DNA of 34,046 nucleotides. Source: Clostridiaceae bacterium (GTDB lineage: Bacteria > Bacillota > Clostridia > Acetivibrionales > DUMB01). The first letter of the stretch is position 1; the number at the start of each line of letters is the position of its first letter. Made by a program: the position numbers and the translations under genes. The notes beneath the pieces are model-generated. The model had not been told where the DNA came from and did not search any database. It saw nothing but the letters and a program-made list of their open reading frames with translations. Location of the stretch: positions 1 to 34,046 of the forward strand of contig DULF01000177.1 of NCBI GenBank assembly GCA_012840535.1. The letters are read 5' to 3'. Shown piece by piece: positions 16,021 to 25,302 of the stretch.

Positions 16021-17298
16021 TTATACGTAAAAATTTTCAACTACCTCCATGGCTACCCTGGTCCATTCCTTAACGGCATTTATGTCTTTTCTGATTGTGT
16101 GTACGTCCTTGAGATTAATTTCCACATTGCAGCCTCTTGATTTTTCAAGTCCGTCAATCAGCGTTTTTCTTAGAAAATCAGCATCAAAGCCGTTGCATAA
16201 TGTGGATGAAGGATCAGGACGCCATGAAAAAACGTAGTCCCCCTGAATCTGTTCAGCGCATTTTTCGATATCAGCCCATGGCACTACTGCTACAGTCCTT
16301 AGGTTTTTTATTTTTTTCAGGTAGGGTATTTTATTTGTCAAATCTTCACAACATCCATAAGCACAGAGAGCATATTCTTCAGCAAGTATTTTATGGTAGC
16401 GTATTGCAAACTCATCTGTCATTTCCGGTGAAACGCAAGTAAATTCCTGGCCTTCAAAGAAGTGCCATAGTTCTTTACGTTTCACAGGTTTTGTGTCTGG
16501 TGAAGGATCTTCAAGTTCCTCACAGTATGGCATAGACTGGTTGAATTGATTAATAAGTCTCAGATCTCCTGCAGCTTCTGCTTGCGCATGCAAATCACGG
16601 ACAGATTCTGTCATAAAGCTGAGTACCTCATGCAGCCATTCAGGGTTTTCAATCATATCGATATATACCTGTTCAAGGCCGCGCAGCAAGCAGAGGTCAT
16701 GCAATATGCTACCTCCATATGTTCTTATCATGGGTCCTCTGTCCATAATAACGGGCATAATATCACCAATTAAATCGTTTACGGCATTAAAATGCTCTGC
16801 TGTTTTTTCTTCATCTATTATATGAACAGGCTTAGTCATTTTCTTAAAATCATCAAGTTCTACAATGACCGGATCAAATACCCATGCGCCTCTTTTTTCA
16901 GGACTGGGTTTCCTTTTAAATTCAACACCCCAAGTATTACTGCACCAATATAAATCGCCCATTTCAGGCGTGTTTTTATATGGCGCGCCGTATACTGAAC
17001 GCAGTACAACCCATGGTTCTATGACAGTATCATCACCTATCCAATCATGAAAAATGCATTGGCGAAAATAAATTTCAGCTTCACGGCAAGCAGGGTGTTG
17101 GCATTCAAGTGTTTCTTCGCTAGGATATACCTCTTCCCACCACATAAATCCGTTTACATTGACCATGGGGCGGACCATTTTCAACGAATTCAGTTTTCGC
17201 CATAATTCACGTCTTTCTTTTTGCTTCGGTTTATTTGCAATTTCCATAACCTGCGTTGCTAATTTTCGCAGAACATCTCGGTCATTTTTCGCACTCAT
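16021..17298 (-). CDS. Uroporphyrinogen decarboxylase-family (methyltransferase-like) protein
   Basis: The 425-aa protein resembles the URO-D/MtaA superfamily of TIM barrels that includes heme-pathway HemE and cobamide- or coenzyme-linked methyltransferases. It is longer than HemE (about 350 aa) and no other heme gene is present, so it is unlikely to be HemE. Cys and His near YGCCEDL and a late CNVEINLKDV could belong to a metal site, as in the methyltransferase branch, but I cannot confirm ligands. The start is 17298, since AGGAGG lies 7 bases before it and inside the longer track ORF. It is divergent from a sugar ABC importer, which hints at a catabolic role. Confidence 0.8.
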   Translation of the reverse strand: MSAKNDRDVLRKLATQVMEIANKPKQKERRELWRKLNSLKMVRPMVNVNGFMWWEEVYPSEETLECQHPACREAEIYFRQCIFHDWIGDDTVIEPWVVLRSVYGAPYKNTPEMGDLYWCSNTWGVEFKRKPSPEKRGAWVFDPVIVELDDFKKMTKPVHIIDEEKTAEHFNAVNDLIGDIMPVIMDRGPMIRTYGGSILHDLCLLRGLEQVYIDMIENPEWLHEVLSFMTESVRDLHAQAEAAGDLRLINQFNQSMPYCEELEDPSPDTKPVKRKELWHFFEGQEFTCVSPEMTDEFAIRYHKILAEEYALCAYGCCEDLTNKIPYLKKIKNLRTVAVVPWADIEKCAEQIQGDYVFSWRPDPSSTLCNGFDADFLRKTLIDGLEKSRGCNVEINLKDVHTIRKDINAVKEWTRVAMEVVENFYV

Positions 17299-17351
17299 GA
17301 AAATGCCTCCTTGCAATAGATTTAACCGGTGGGACCATCCCTCTAAAAACT

Positions 17352-17380
17352 ATTTTATAAGGATAACATTTTTGAAACAA
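17352..17380 (-). promoter_or_regulatory. Promoter for the URO-D family gene
   Basis: On the minus strand TTGTTT, 17 bases, TAAAAT, about 55-80 bases before the start at 17298. The match is good. Confidence 0.6.
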
Positions 17381-17497
17381 CGAATAAGTGTAGCATAATT
17401 TTGCAGCCTTAAAACAAAAAAGTGCAAACATAATCTTAACCTTTATAAGCTTTGCAAATATATGCTAATAAAAACAAAATAGGTTAAGCTTTTATTG

Positions 17498-17526
17498 TTG
17501 AAGCCCATTTTTGAGGAGAATATAAT
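17498..17526 (+). promoter_or_regulatory. Sigma-A promoter for the sugar ABC operon
   Basis: TTGAAG, 17 bases, TATAAT. Transcription would start near 17533, leaving a leader of about 150 bases that contains the inverted repeat TGTTTG/CAAACA (17603-17618, loop TCTT), a possible operator. The rest of the 17299-17684 gap shows no gene. Confidence 0.75.
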
Positions 17527-17684
17527 TTGATTAGCAGCTTATAATCGTGTGACCGTCCCTTGGTAAAAAAGTATTAAGTTTAAAAAGCTCTGGGTATTGT
17601 TTTGTTTGTCTTCAAACACAATTAAATCCCTTCCCGGTTTAATTTATGCGGTCAAAGACTTAATATTTTGGAGGTTTCATGTAA

Positions 17685-18695
17685 ATGTTGGACATTAAGC
17701 GCGACAATAAAAAAGGCAGTATAAAAAAATTTTTGAAATGGTTTTTTATTCGCCAGGAAAGCAGTATAATTATTGTTCTTGTTCTTTATTCCTTAATTGT
17801 AACATTAGTTAATCCAGTATTCATTTCAACAGCAAATGTTATCAATATTCTAAGGTCAACCGGATTCACATTAATAATGGTGGTCGGCATGACATTTGTA
17901 TTAATTACCGCAGGACTTGACTTGTCAGTAGGTGCTGTTTTTGCTCTGGGTGCGATAATCTGCGGTTTGTCCATGCAGGCAGGAATACCTATTATATTAT
18001 CAATTCTTTTAGGCATGTTGTCCGGACTTGTAATAGGAATATTTATTGGCACTGTGATAGTTAAAACAGGTATTCCTCCGCTGATTGTAACATTAGGAAT
18101 GATGTATGTTTGCAGGGGACTGGTTTCAATTATTACCAAGGGGGTCCCGGTATATCCGCTTCCGGAACAATTTATGTTAATAGAACAAACCAAAATTTTT
18201 AATAGTTTGCCTGTAATAATACTAATTTCAGTGGCAATTGCCGTTATCGGACATATAATTCTTTCAAAGACGGTATTCGGGCGGTCGGTATATGCAATAG
18301 GCGGAAATGAAGAAGCTGCTAAAATCTCGGGCATTAACATTACAAAAGTTAAAATGGCTGTGTACATTATGACTTCAACACTTGCAGCAATATCCGGAAT
18401 ACTGATGTCTTCAAGGCTTGGTTCAGCTGAGCCTGCTGCCGGTACAGGAATCGAACTTAAAGTTATAGCTGGTTCAATAATAGGAGGTATTTCCACTTTT
18501 GGTGGAATGGGTACCATTTTAGGAGCTTCATTAGGCGCGCTGTTTATGGAAGTGATGACTAACAGTCTAACCCTTATGAAAGTTTCCGTTTACTGGCAAA
18601 ACCTGGTCTTTGGCGTGATTCTTATAGCGTCCGTATTGCTTGACCAGTATAAGAGGAGACTTATTATACGCCAGTCTGTCAAGGCTAAGGATTAA
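17685..18695 (+). CDS. Ribose/galactose-type ABC transporter permease (RbsC family)
   Basis: The 336-aa integral membrane protein has about 8-10 hydrophobic helices and the family words MVVGMTFVLITAGLDLSVGA and GGNEEAAKISGI, typical of RbsC/XylH/MglC permeases of the BPD_transp_2 fold. It should form the homodimeric channel for a monosaccharide or related small ligand. GGAGG lies 9 bases before ATG 17685. Within this operon the order is permease, ATPase, binding protein, which reverses the common order in rbs loci. The substrate is not readable from sequence. Confidence 0.93.
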   Translation: MLDIKRDNKKGSIKKFLKWFFIRQESSIIIVLVLYSLIVTLVNPVFISTANVINILRSTGFTLIMVVGMTFVLITAGLDLSVGAVFALGAIICGLSMQAGIPIILSILLGMLSGLVIGIFIGTVIVKTGIPPLIVTLGMMYVCRGLVSIITKGVPVYPLPEQFMLIEQTKIFNSLPVIILISVAIAVIGHIILSKTVFGRSVYAIGGNEEAAKISGINITKVKMAVYIMTSTLAAISGILMSSRLGSAEPAAGTGIELKVIAGSIIGGISTFGGMGTILGASLGALFMEVMTNSLTLMKVSVYWQNLVFGVILIASVLLDQYKRRLIIRQSVKAKD

Positions 18696-18711
18696 GAAAG
18701 GAGGGGATTTC

Positions 18712-20238
18712 TTGAAGGAGAAAAGGGTTATTTTATCTGTCGAAAACATAACAAAAAGATTTCTTGGCACAGTTGCTTTAAATAAAGTTTCCATGGAACT
18801 GCGCGAAAATGAAATACTTGCAGTGATAGGCGAGAATGGGGCTGGAAAGTCTACACTTATGAAGATACTTAGTGGAATTTATTCTTCAAAAGAATATGAA
18901 GGAAATATTTATGTTAACAATAAGCTGTGCCAGTTTAGAAATCCGCATGACTCCGAAAATGCCGGCATTGCCATGATATACCAGGAACTTAATCTGGAAC
19001 TTGACTTAACCGTTGCAGAAAATATTCTGCTTGGGAGATATCCAAGAACGAAATTGGGATTTGTTGACTGGAAAAAGATGCGTAAAATGGCAAAAGAGGT
19101 ACTGGAAAGGTTACATGCCAATATTGATGTTAATGCTACTGTAAGAAGCTTGAGCCCTTCAATGCAGCAACTGGTATGTATAGCCAGGGCTTTGCTGAGA
19201 AATCCCAAGATCCTTATCCTTGATGAACCGACCTCGGTACTGACGGAAAATGAAACAAAAGTGTTTATGAACTTGTTGCATGAGATGAAAGAACAGGGGA
19301 TATCCTGCATTTATATTTCACATAAGCTGGACGAGGTGTTTCAGCTTTGTGACAGAGTTATAGTACTAAGAGACGGACAATTGATATGTGAATATGAAAA
19401 GAAACACGGATATGACAGCAAAAGCATAATTAATAGTATGATAGGCCGCAGGCTGGATGTAATGTATCCCCAAATTGAAAAAAAAGAAGATGACACTGAG
19501 CTCCTGCGCATTGAGAATTTCAGGGTTCCACACACTTCTGCGTACGGCAAAAGCATTATCAAGGATGTAAGTTTCAGCATCAAAAAAGGCGAGATACTGG
19601 GTTTAGCCGGTCTTGTCGGTTCAGGAAGATCAGAACTGGTAAATGCAATCTTCGGTCTTCTCCCAAAAACCAGCGGAAGGATATACATGGAGGGCAGGGA
19701 AGCGAAAATAAATAATCCCGAGGATGCTATAAAACTAGGCATAGGTCTACTGACAGAAGACAGAAAGAAAAACGGCTATGTCTGGTCAATGAGCATTGAG
19801 CATAATATGACGCTTGCAATATTGAGAGAATTAAGGAAAGGAATTTTTATTGATTCAAAAAAGGAACAGGAAATTGCAAAAGAATATTTCACTAAGCTGA
19901 ACGTTAAAGCGCCTGGCATTAAAACCCTTATAACAAGCCTTTCAGGAGGAAACCAGCAAAAAGTCATACTAGCCAGATGGCTTATGACCAAGCTGAAGTT
20001 GTTAATACTTGATGAACCTACTCGCGGCATTGATGTGGGAACAAAGGCTGAGATATATAAGCTTATGGTAGACCTTTCAAAAAGCGGCATTTCCATACTT
20101 ATGATTTCATCAGAGTTACCTGAATTGCTTGCTATGTGCGATAGGTTTATTGTGTTAGGCAAAGGCGTTGTTCAGGCAGAGTTGGAAAGAGGTGAGGCAA
20201 ATGAAGTAAATATTATGCAAGCAGCTTCAAATACATGA
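18712..20238 (+). CDS. Sugar ABC transporter ATP-binding protein with two ATPase domains (RbsA/MglA family)
   Basis: The 508-aa protein has tandem ABC ATPase domains. The first has Walker A GENGAGKST, signature LSPSMQQL and Walker B ILILDEPTS. The second has a degenerate Walker A (GLVGSGRSE), LSGGNQQKV and LLILDEPTRG. This asymmetry is normal for the family. TTG 18712 is preferred to the track's ATG 18640, as AGGAGG lies 7 bases upstream and the ATG is inside the permease gene. It energises import with the flanking permease and binding protein. Confidence 0.94.
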   Translation: MKEKRVILSVENITKRFLGTVALNKVSMELRENEILAVIGENGAGKSTLMKILSGIYSSKEYEGNIYVNNKLCQFRNPHDSENAGIAMIYQELNLELDLTVAENILLGRYPRTKLGFVDWKKMRKMAKEVLERLHANIDVNATVRSLSPSMQQLVCIARALLRNPKILILDEPTSVLTENETKVFMNLLHEMKEQGISCIYISHKLDEVFQLCDRVIVLRDGQLICEYEKKHGYDSKSIINSMIGRRLDVMYPQIEKKEDDTELLRIENFRVPHTSAYGKSIIKDVSFSIKKGEILGLAGLVGSGRSELVNAIFGLLPKTSGRIYMEGREAKINNPEDAIKLGIGLLTEDRKKNGYVWSMSIEHNMTLAILRELRKGIFIDSKKEQEIAKEYFTKLNVKAPGIKTLITSLSGGNQQKVILARWLMTKLKLLILDEPTRGIDVGTKAEIYKLMVDLSKSGISILMISSELPELLAMCDRFIVLGKGVVQAELERGEANEVNIMQAASNT

Positions 20239-20295
20239 AATTCTTTATTATGGTAATTTTATTTCATGAACGAAGAAAAACGGGAGGTTACTATT

Positions 20296-21366
20296 ATGAA
20301 AAGAATTATTTTATTGTTAATGGTGTTAGTGTTAATAGTTTCATTTTCTGCATGCGGTACATCACAATCACCGAAAGAAGATACCGGAAAATCCACGACT
20401 GAAAATACAACTGAAAACAAAACTGAAGATGCAACAGCCGGCACTTCTGAAACCGATACTGCAAAAACCGATGATCCCTTGTATTTCGTTTATGTTTCAC
20501 CGCTTCTGTCACACCCTATCTGGCTCATTGCAAAGGAAGGCTTTGAAGATGCTTGCAAAGAGCTTGGCATTCAGGGTGACTGGGTAGGCCCGCAAGGAAT
20601 TTCTCCTGAGGAAATGGCTCAGCTGGTGGATACCGCAGTAGCACAAAAGGCTGATGCCATAATTACACAAGGTTTGGTTCCCGCAAAACCGGTTAATGAT
20701 GCAATAGCGGCGGGAATACCGGTAATAGTTGTAGACGGGGATATTGCCGAAGCAGAGGGCAAGCTGGCCTTTTTGGGAAAAGACCTTAAAAAGCAGGCAA
20801 AACTGTTATATGACTGGGTAGCAAGCAAAATTCCGGCTGACACCAAAATTGTATATTCAATTCAGTGTGCTGCTCTTAATGCCCAGGTGTATATTGACCA
20901 AAACAAATATATTGAAGAAGCTTTTTCACAGCACCCGGGCGGAGCGGAACTTGTTAACATTACGACTTCTGAAGGGGACAAGATGAAAGGTACAACAGAA
21001 TGGCAGAACACATTCAACACTTATCCGGATATAAATGTAGCTATAAATGTTACAGCTGACGGAGCTGTTTCATGTGCAAGAGTTGCTGAAGAAATGGGCA
21101 TCCAGGACAAAGTCCTTATATTTGGTGTTGACGACATTCAAGAGACTCTTGACCTTATCAGGCAAGATAAGATAGAAGGTACGATAGTTACTTCTTTCTA
21201 TAACTATGGATACCAGGCTACATACTGGTTATATCAACATATAACTGAAGGAAGAGTGCCGGAGCAGAAGTTTAATGATGCAGGTACCATAATCGTTACA
21301 AAGGAAAACATAGATACTTACGCTGAACAACTCAGGCAGAAGGTAGATCTTCCTCCGAAGAAATAA
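20296..21366 (+). CDS. Sugar ABC transporter substrate-binding lipoprotein
   Basis: The 356-aa protein has a lipoprotein signal peptide ending in the lipobox SFSAC (lipid-modified C20), a Thr/Glu/Lys-rich linker of about 40 residues, and a periplasmic-binding-protein type 1 fold typical of ribose/galactose/autoinducer binders (start near PLYFVYVSPLLSHPIW; later DGAVSCARVAEEMG and IFGVDD). It should capture the ligand outside the membrane for the preceding permease and ATPase. ATG 20296, after GGGAGG, is used in place of the track's 20266. The ligand is unknown; a two-component pair follows. Confidence 0.92.
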   Translation: MKRIILLLMVLVLIVSFSACGTSQSPKEDTGKSTTENTTENKTEDATAGTSETDTAKTDDPLYFVYVSPLLSHPIWLIAKEGFEDACKELGIQGDWVGPQGISPEEMAQLVDTAVAQKADAIITQGLVPAKPVNDAIAAGIPVIVVDGDIAEAEGKLAFLGKDLKKQAKLLYDWVASKIPADTKIVYSIQCAALNAQVYIDQNKYIEEAFSQHPGGAELVNITTSEGDKMKGTTEWQNTFNTYPDINVAINVTADGAVSCARVAEEMGIQDKVLIFGVDDIQETLDLIRQDKIEGTIVTSFYNYGYQATYWLYQHITEGRVPEQKFNDAGTIIVTKENIDTYAEQLRQKVDLPPKK

Positions 21367-21409
21367 TATAGAGAGTGTTTGCAAGGGCGGGGATGATATT
21401 CATGTTAAG

Positions 21410-21452
21410 TTGCTCCACGAGAAAATGATTCTTGCGGAGCAATTTTCTTTTA
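21410..21452 (+). terminator. Intrinsic terminator after the binding-protein gene
   Basis: Arms TTGCTCC and GGAGCAA, with a partly paired inner stem, are followed by TTTTCTTTT. It separates the ABC operon from the two-component genes, although read-through is possible. Confidence 0.8.
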
Positions 21453-21515
21453 TGTATATTAGTGAGTACTATACTTGTTGTCCAGTTAAAAAAGAAAGGA
21501 GCTCGCTTTGAAAAT

Positions 21516-23000
21516 ATGAACAGTGACAATGCGAGATACGGGAGTATTAAGAATAAACTGGTAATGTTTCTTGTTTCAATTCTTGTTGCCATGATATTGG
21601 TTTCTGTTATTAGCAATGTTTCGGGTTATAGTTATATTATAGCCTTTGAACAAGGTTTTGAATCGTATAACCAGTTGAGCTTGTTTTATAAAAATGCGGA
21701 GCTGATGAGCAAAAACGGCTTAAATTTTGTTTACTCCAATAAGGATGAAGATTATGAAGAATATAAAGTCATGCTTAAATCAGCGCGTGACAACTTGAAT
21801 GCGATAAAACGCATGAGCGAACATAAACATACCATATGGAGAATAACTCTTCTTGAAAACATGTTGGACACCTACTCCGAGAAAGTTAATAAATATGTTG
21901 AACAAACAGACTTCAGCAGGGAGGATTCAGTAACTTTATACAATGATTTGTATAGACTTGAAAATTTGATTACAAAAACATTTACCAATTACTATAATAT
22001 TATTTCCCAAGACGTGCAGTTAAAACTGAAAAGGTTGCGCTTGTCATGCTACATCCAGTTTGCTGTTGTGCTGCTACTAATAGCTGCATCCATATTTGCC
22101 GGTTTTGTTTTTGCAAATAATGCAATGAAAGGCATAACCAAGCCAATAAATGAGATCGTGGACAATATCCAGCTGATCAAGAGGGGAGAATATGAAATAA
22201 AAAAAATAAGAGGCGCAGCTAAAGAGCTTAATATTCTGCTGATGACCTTCGATGAAATGGCAAAGAGCATAAAGGAACATATTCAAAACCTTAAAGAGAA
22301 AGCCCAGCTTGAAAAGAAACTGTTGGAAAAAGAGAATGAAAATCTTCGTATAACAAACCTTCTTGCAGAAACAAAACTAAAATCACTGCAATCACAGATA
22401 AATCCGAATTTTCTTTTCAATACCCTCAGCATGCTGTCAAAGAATGCATATATTGAAGGAGCCTTAGATACCAGCATGCTGATGGAAAACCTGTCAGAAT
22501 TGCTGCGTTACAGCCTGGAAAAATCAAACAAAGTATCAAGTATAAAGGAAGAAATTGAATTTATTAAAAATTATTTCTTAATCCAGCAGAAACGTTATGG
22601 AAACAGGGTAAAGTTTTTACTGAACGTAAAAGACAATCTCCCAAATATAAAGCTTCCTGCCATGATATTACAACCATTGGTGGAAAACAGCCTCATTCAT
22701 GGTGTAAATAATATCTCGGACGGGGCGGTTGTATCAGTAAAAGCGTATTGTTATAATAATAATGTATATATTCAAGTCGAGGATAATGGTGCAGGTATGG
22801 ATTCAGACACATTAGAGGCAATACAGTCAAAATTCAAGCACTCTGTTTTTGACAGTAAGGTTGAACAAAGTACCAATATAGGTTTATACAATGTGTACAA
22901 AAGACTTGAAATGTACTATGGTTCTCAGTTTAAATTTTTAATAGAGAGTGAAAGGAACTGCGGTACAATAATTACAATTGTGCTTCCTTTGGTTTATTAA
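21516..23000 (+). CDS. YesM/LytS-type sensor kinase lacking the phosphoacceptor histidine
   Basis: The 494-aa membrane protein has TM1 (about 15-38), an extracytoplasmic helical domain of about 140 residues, TM2 (about 178-200), a HAMP linker, a coiled coil, the His_kinase domain and an HATPase domain. The ATPase motifs look intact: QPLVENSLIHG, VEDNGAGMD and NIGLYNVYKRL. At the phosphoacceptor site the family motif NPHFLFN reads NPNFLFN, with codon AAT for residue 298. This predicts loss of normal autophosphorylation unless another His is used or the base is an error. ATG 21516 is chosen over the track's 21432, which lies in the preceding terminator; its AGGAG is 14 bases away, so the start is uncertain. 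Confidence 0.9.
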   Translation: MNSDNARYGSIKNKLVMFLVSILVAMILVSVISNVSGYSYIIAFEQGFESYNQLSLFYKNAELMSKNGLNFVYSNKDEDYEEYKVMLKSARDNLNAIKRMSEHKHTIWRITLLENMLDTYSEKVNKYVEQTDFSREDSVTLYNDLYRLENLITKTFTNYYNIISQDVQLKLKRLRLSCYIQFAVVLLLIAASIFAGFVFANNAMKGITKPINEIVDNIQLIKRGEYEIKKIRGAAKELNILLMTFDEMAKSIKEHIQNLKEKAQLEKKLLEKENENLRITNLLAETKLKSLQSQINPNFLFNTLSMLSKNAYIEGALDTSMLMENLSELLRYSLEKSNKVSSIKEEIEFIKNYFLIQQKRYGNRVKFLLNVKDNLPNIKLPAMILQPLVENSLIHGVNNISDGAVVSVKAYCYNNNVYIQVEDNGAGMDSDTLEAIQSKFKHSVFDSKVEQSTNIGLYNVYKRLEMYYGSQFKFLIESERNCGTIITIVLPLVY

Positions 23001-23027
23001 GCTTGCGAAGCATTATGGGGGATTTTT

Positions 23028-24581
23028 ATGTACAGATTGATGATAGTGGAAGATGAACCGGTTGAGCGTCAGGCATTAAAACTTTTACTGGAATTAAATT
23101 GCAAAGAGATAGAAGTCGTATCCGTGTGTGAAAATGGTATAGAAGCAATAGATTCTTTCTATAAAACCAGGCCAGAGATTGTTATTATGGACATTAATCT
23201 TCCAATACTGAATGGATTGGATGCAATACGGGAAATGCAAAAGAAAGCAGTTAACACAAAGTTTATAGTGATATCTTCCTACAATACATTCAATTACGCA
23301 AAAGAAGCACTTAAGTTAGGAGTGCATGATTTCATTCTCAAACCCGCAAAATTGTCCGTTATATTAGAATCCATAAATTCCGCAATTGCTGTACTGGAAA
23401 ACGAAATTTCTACAGAAAAATACAAAAATAGCCTGATTGAGCGGATAAACAGCATAAAGCCTATTATTGAAAGCGATTTTGTGCATGCGATTACTTCCCA
23501 TAAACAACGCGAAGAATTGAATAAAATACTGGAATTCATGGACTTAAAAGTAAAATCCGCATTTTCTTTTGTTGTGCATTGTGAACATACCAGGCTGCCG
23601 CTTGTTGAAAGAGTGAAGGAACAGCTTGAAAAAATAGGTATAGCGTGTATCGGAGACCGTCTGAACGGTATCATTGTATTTTTTATACTCTCTTCTGAAG
23701 AATTGGGAACAAAAAAAGCTGACGAAATAAGAAGATTGTGCTGCATGATACTGAGTGAAACAATTACAGGGAATTACAACATTGGTTTCGGAAATATTAC
23801 AGCAGATATTGACGGTTTAAAAGAATCGTATAACCAGGCATTAAAAACGCTTTCCTATGCTCAGGCCAAAGGTATCTGTTCATTGAATTATTCTGAAATT
23901 GATGACGAAAATATTCAATCAGAAATTGACATTGACATGTTTGCAAAAGAAATGGCTGTTTCAATAGTCAATTCAGATAAGCAAAAGCTTCAGAATTGTA
24001 TCGACAACTTTTCAAATAAATTATTGTTATTTTATCAGACATACGGTATCTCATTTGTAAGGGAAAACGTATACAACCTGTTAATGTATATATACCGCGA
24101 GGTATCAGATAAATTAGGGAGCGGTACACTGCAAAATGAACATGGAATTGTATATGAGCGCTTAATTGCTATCAATGATATGAGTTTAATGAGGGATTTT
24201 TTAAACAGCCACATCAATAAGCTTGTTATGGACGTTAATGAATTTAAAAATGAACAATCCAACAACCTGGTTTCAAATGTAGTCAACTATATTCAGGAAA
24301 ATTTTTCGAAGAACATTACTCTTGCCGGTGTTGCTGAAGCTTTTGACATTTCGCCCTTTTATCTTTGTAAACTTATTAAAAAACAGACAGGGAAAAATTT
24401 CACTGATATTTTAACAGCTTGCAGGATAGAAAAAGCAAAAGAATTTTTGCTTAATCAAAATATGAGCGTAAAGGAAGTTACCTTTGAAGTGGGATTTAGC
24501 AGTCAAAACTATTTTACGAAGGTATTCCGGAAATACTGCGGGCTTACTCCGTCAGAATATAAAAATAACAGAAAAACATAA
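23028..24581 (+). CDS. YesN-type response regulator with AraC DNA-binding domain
   Basis: The 517-aa protein has an N-terminal receiver domain with EDE acidic pocket, phosphoacceptor D55 in VIMDINLP and K in FILKPAKL; a long middle region of about 280 residues; and a C-terminal pair of AraC helix-turn-helices (about 415-515) ending VTFEVGFSSQNYFTKVFRKYCGLTPSEYK. It is complete. GGGGG lies a few bases before ATG 23028. Gene order with the LytS-like kinase and the upstream ABC importer suggests control of sugar uptake, probably of this operon. The receiver appears functional although its partner kinase lacks the normal His. Confidence 0.94.
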   Translation: MYRLMIVEDEPVERQALKLLLELNCKEIEVVSVCENGIEAIDSFYKTRPEIVIMDINLPILNGLDAIREMQKKAVNTKFIVISSYNTFNYAKEALKLGVHDFILKPAKLSVILESINSAIAVLENEISTEKYKNSLIERINSIKPIIESDFVHAITSHKQREELNKILEFMDLKVKSAFSFVVHCEHTRLPLVERVKEQLEKIGIACIGDRLNGIIVFFILSSEELGTKKADEIRRLCCMILSETITGNYNIGFGNITADIDGLKESYNQALKTLSYAQAKGICSLNYSEIDDENIQSEIDIDMFAKEMAVSIVNSDKQKLQNCIDNFSNKLLLFYQTYGISFVRENVYNLLMYIYREVSDKLGSGTLQNEHGIVYERLIAINDMSLMRDFLNSHINKLVMDVNEFKNEQSNNLVSNVVNYIQENFSKNITLAGVAEAFDISPFYLCKLIKKQTGKNFTDILTACRIEKAKEFLLNQNMSVKEVTFEVGFSSQNYFTKVFRKYCGLTPSEYKNNRKT

Positions 24582-24585
24582 AATG

Positions 24586-24613
24586 TTGACATTTGAGGAG
24601 CATGATATAAAAT
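24586..24613 (+). promoter_or_regulatory. Sigma-A promoter for rsmD-coaD
   Basis: A perfect TTGACA, 16 bases, TAAAAT, starting four bases after the yesN-type stop. Transcription would start near 24620. Confidence 0.75.
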
Positions 24614-24646
24614 AACATTATACGGCACAAACTAATTTAAAATGCA

Positions 24647-25225
24647 ATGAAACAGCACCTGGAGGGAATTGATATACTTAGGGTAATTACGGGAACTGCA
24701 AGGGGACATAAGCTTAAAACAGTTAAAGGTTTAAACACCAGACCTACATCTGATAAAGTAAAGGGAGCGCTTTTTAATATTTTAGCCGGACGTATAGAAG
24801 GAAGCAATGTCCTGGATCTTTTTGCAGGAACCGGTAATCTTGGAATAGAAGCATTAAGCAGGGGTGCCGCCTCAGCTGTGTTTATAGACAAGAGCCCTGA
24901 ATGCATATCCGTTATAAAAGAAAACCTTAAACACACTAAGCTTGAGGAGAGAGCAACAGTTATTCCGGGCGACGTGATGGCAGTTTTAAAAAAAATGTCA
25001 AATAACTTTAAAAAATATGATATAATTTTTATGGATCCACCATATAATAAAAATTTAATTCAAGATACATTGAAGATTATAGAAGAAAACGGCATAATAA
25101 AAAATGATGGCATAGTAGTTGTAGAAAAAAGCGCAAAGGATGATACGGCATTAAACTTGGAAAAGCTAAAGCTTTTCAGGGTTAAAAGGTACGGAGATAC
25201 GGTTTTATCATTTTTCACAACATAA
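24647..25225 (+). CDS. rsmD: 16S rRNA (guanine-N2)-methyltransferase RsmD
   Basis: The enzyme methylates G966 (E. coli numbering) of 16S rRNA using S-adenosylmethionine. Motifs are VITGTARGHKL at the N-terminus, LDLFAGTGNLGIEALSRGA (AdoMet binding) and FMDPPYNK (DPPY catalytic motif IV). As drawn from ATG 24647 it is 192 aa, but this ATG has no ribosome site. A clear GGAGGG at 24661 is ideally spaced for an ATA at 24674, which would give MLRVITGTARG, close to the usual RsmD N-terminus. The start is therefore uncertain. coaD follows, as in the Bacillus ylbH-ylbI pair. Confidence 0.93.
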   Translation: MKQHLEGIDILRVITGTARGHKLKTVKGLNTRPTSDKVKGALFNILAGRIEGSNVLDLFAGTGNLGIEALSRGAASAVFIDKSPECISVIKENLKHTKLEERATVIPGDVMAVLKKMSNNFKKYDIIFMDPPYNKNLIQDTLKIIEENGIIKNDGIVVVEKSAKDDTALNLEKLKLFRVKRYGDTVLSFFTT

Positions 25226-25302
25226 AATAGACAGGATGGGACGCTACATTGAACTTGCAAAATAACTCACAACAAGAAAATAATACAGGAAGGTATGAAA
25301 AG

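Noticed and set aside
17545-17575. GACCGTCCC as a further copy of the hairpin repeat
   Set aside because: Only nine bases match and no paired arms are present.
17786-18517. 243-aa minus-strand ORF, rich in Ile, Pro and Thr
   Set aside because: It is the reverse shadow of the hydrophobic permease gene.
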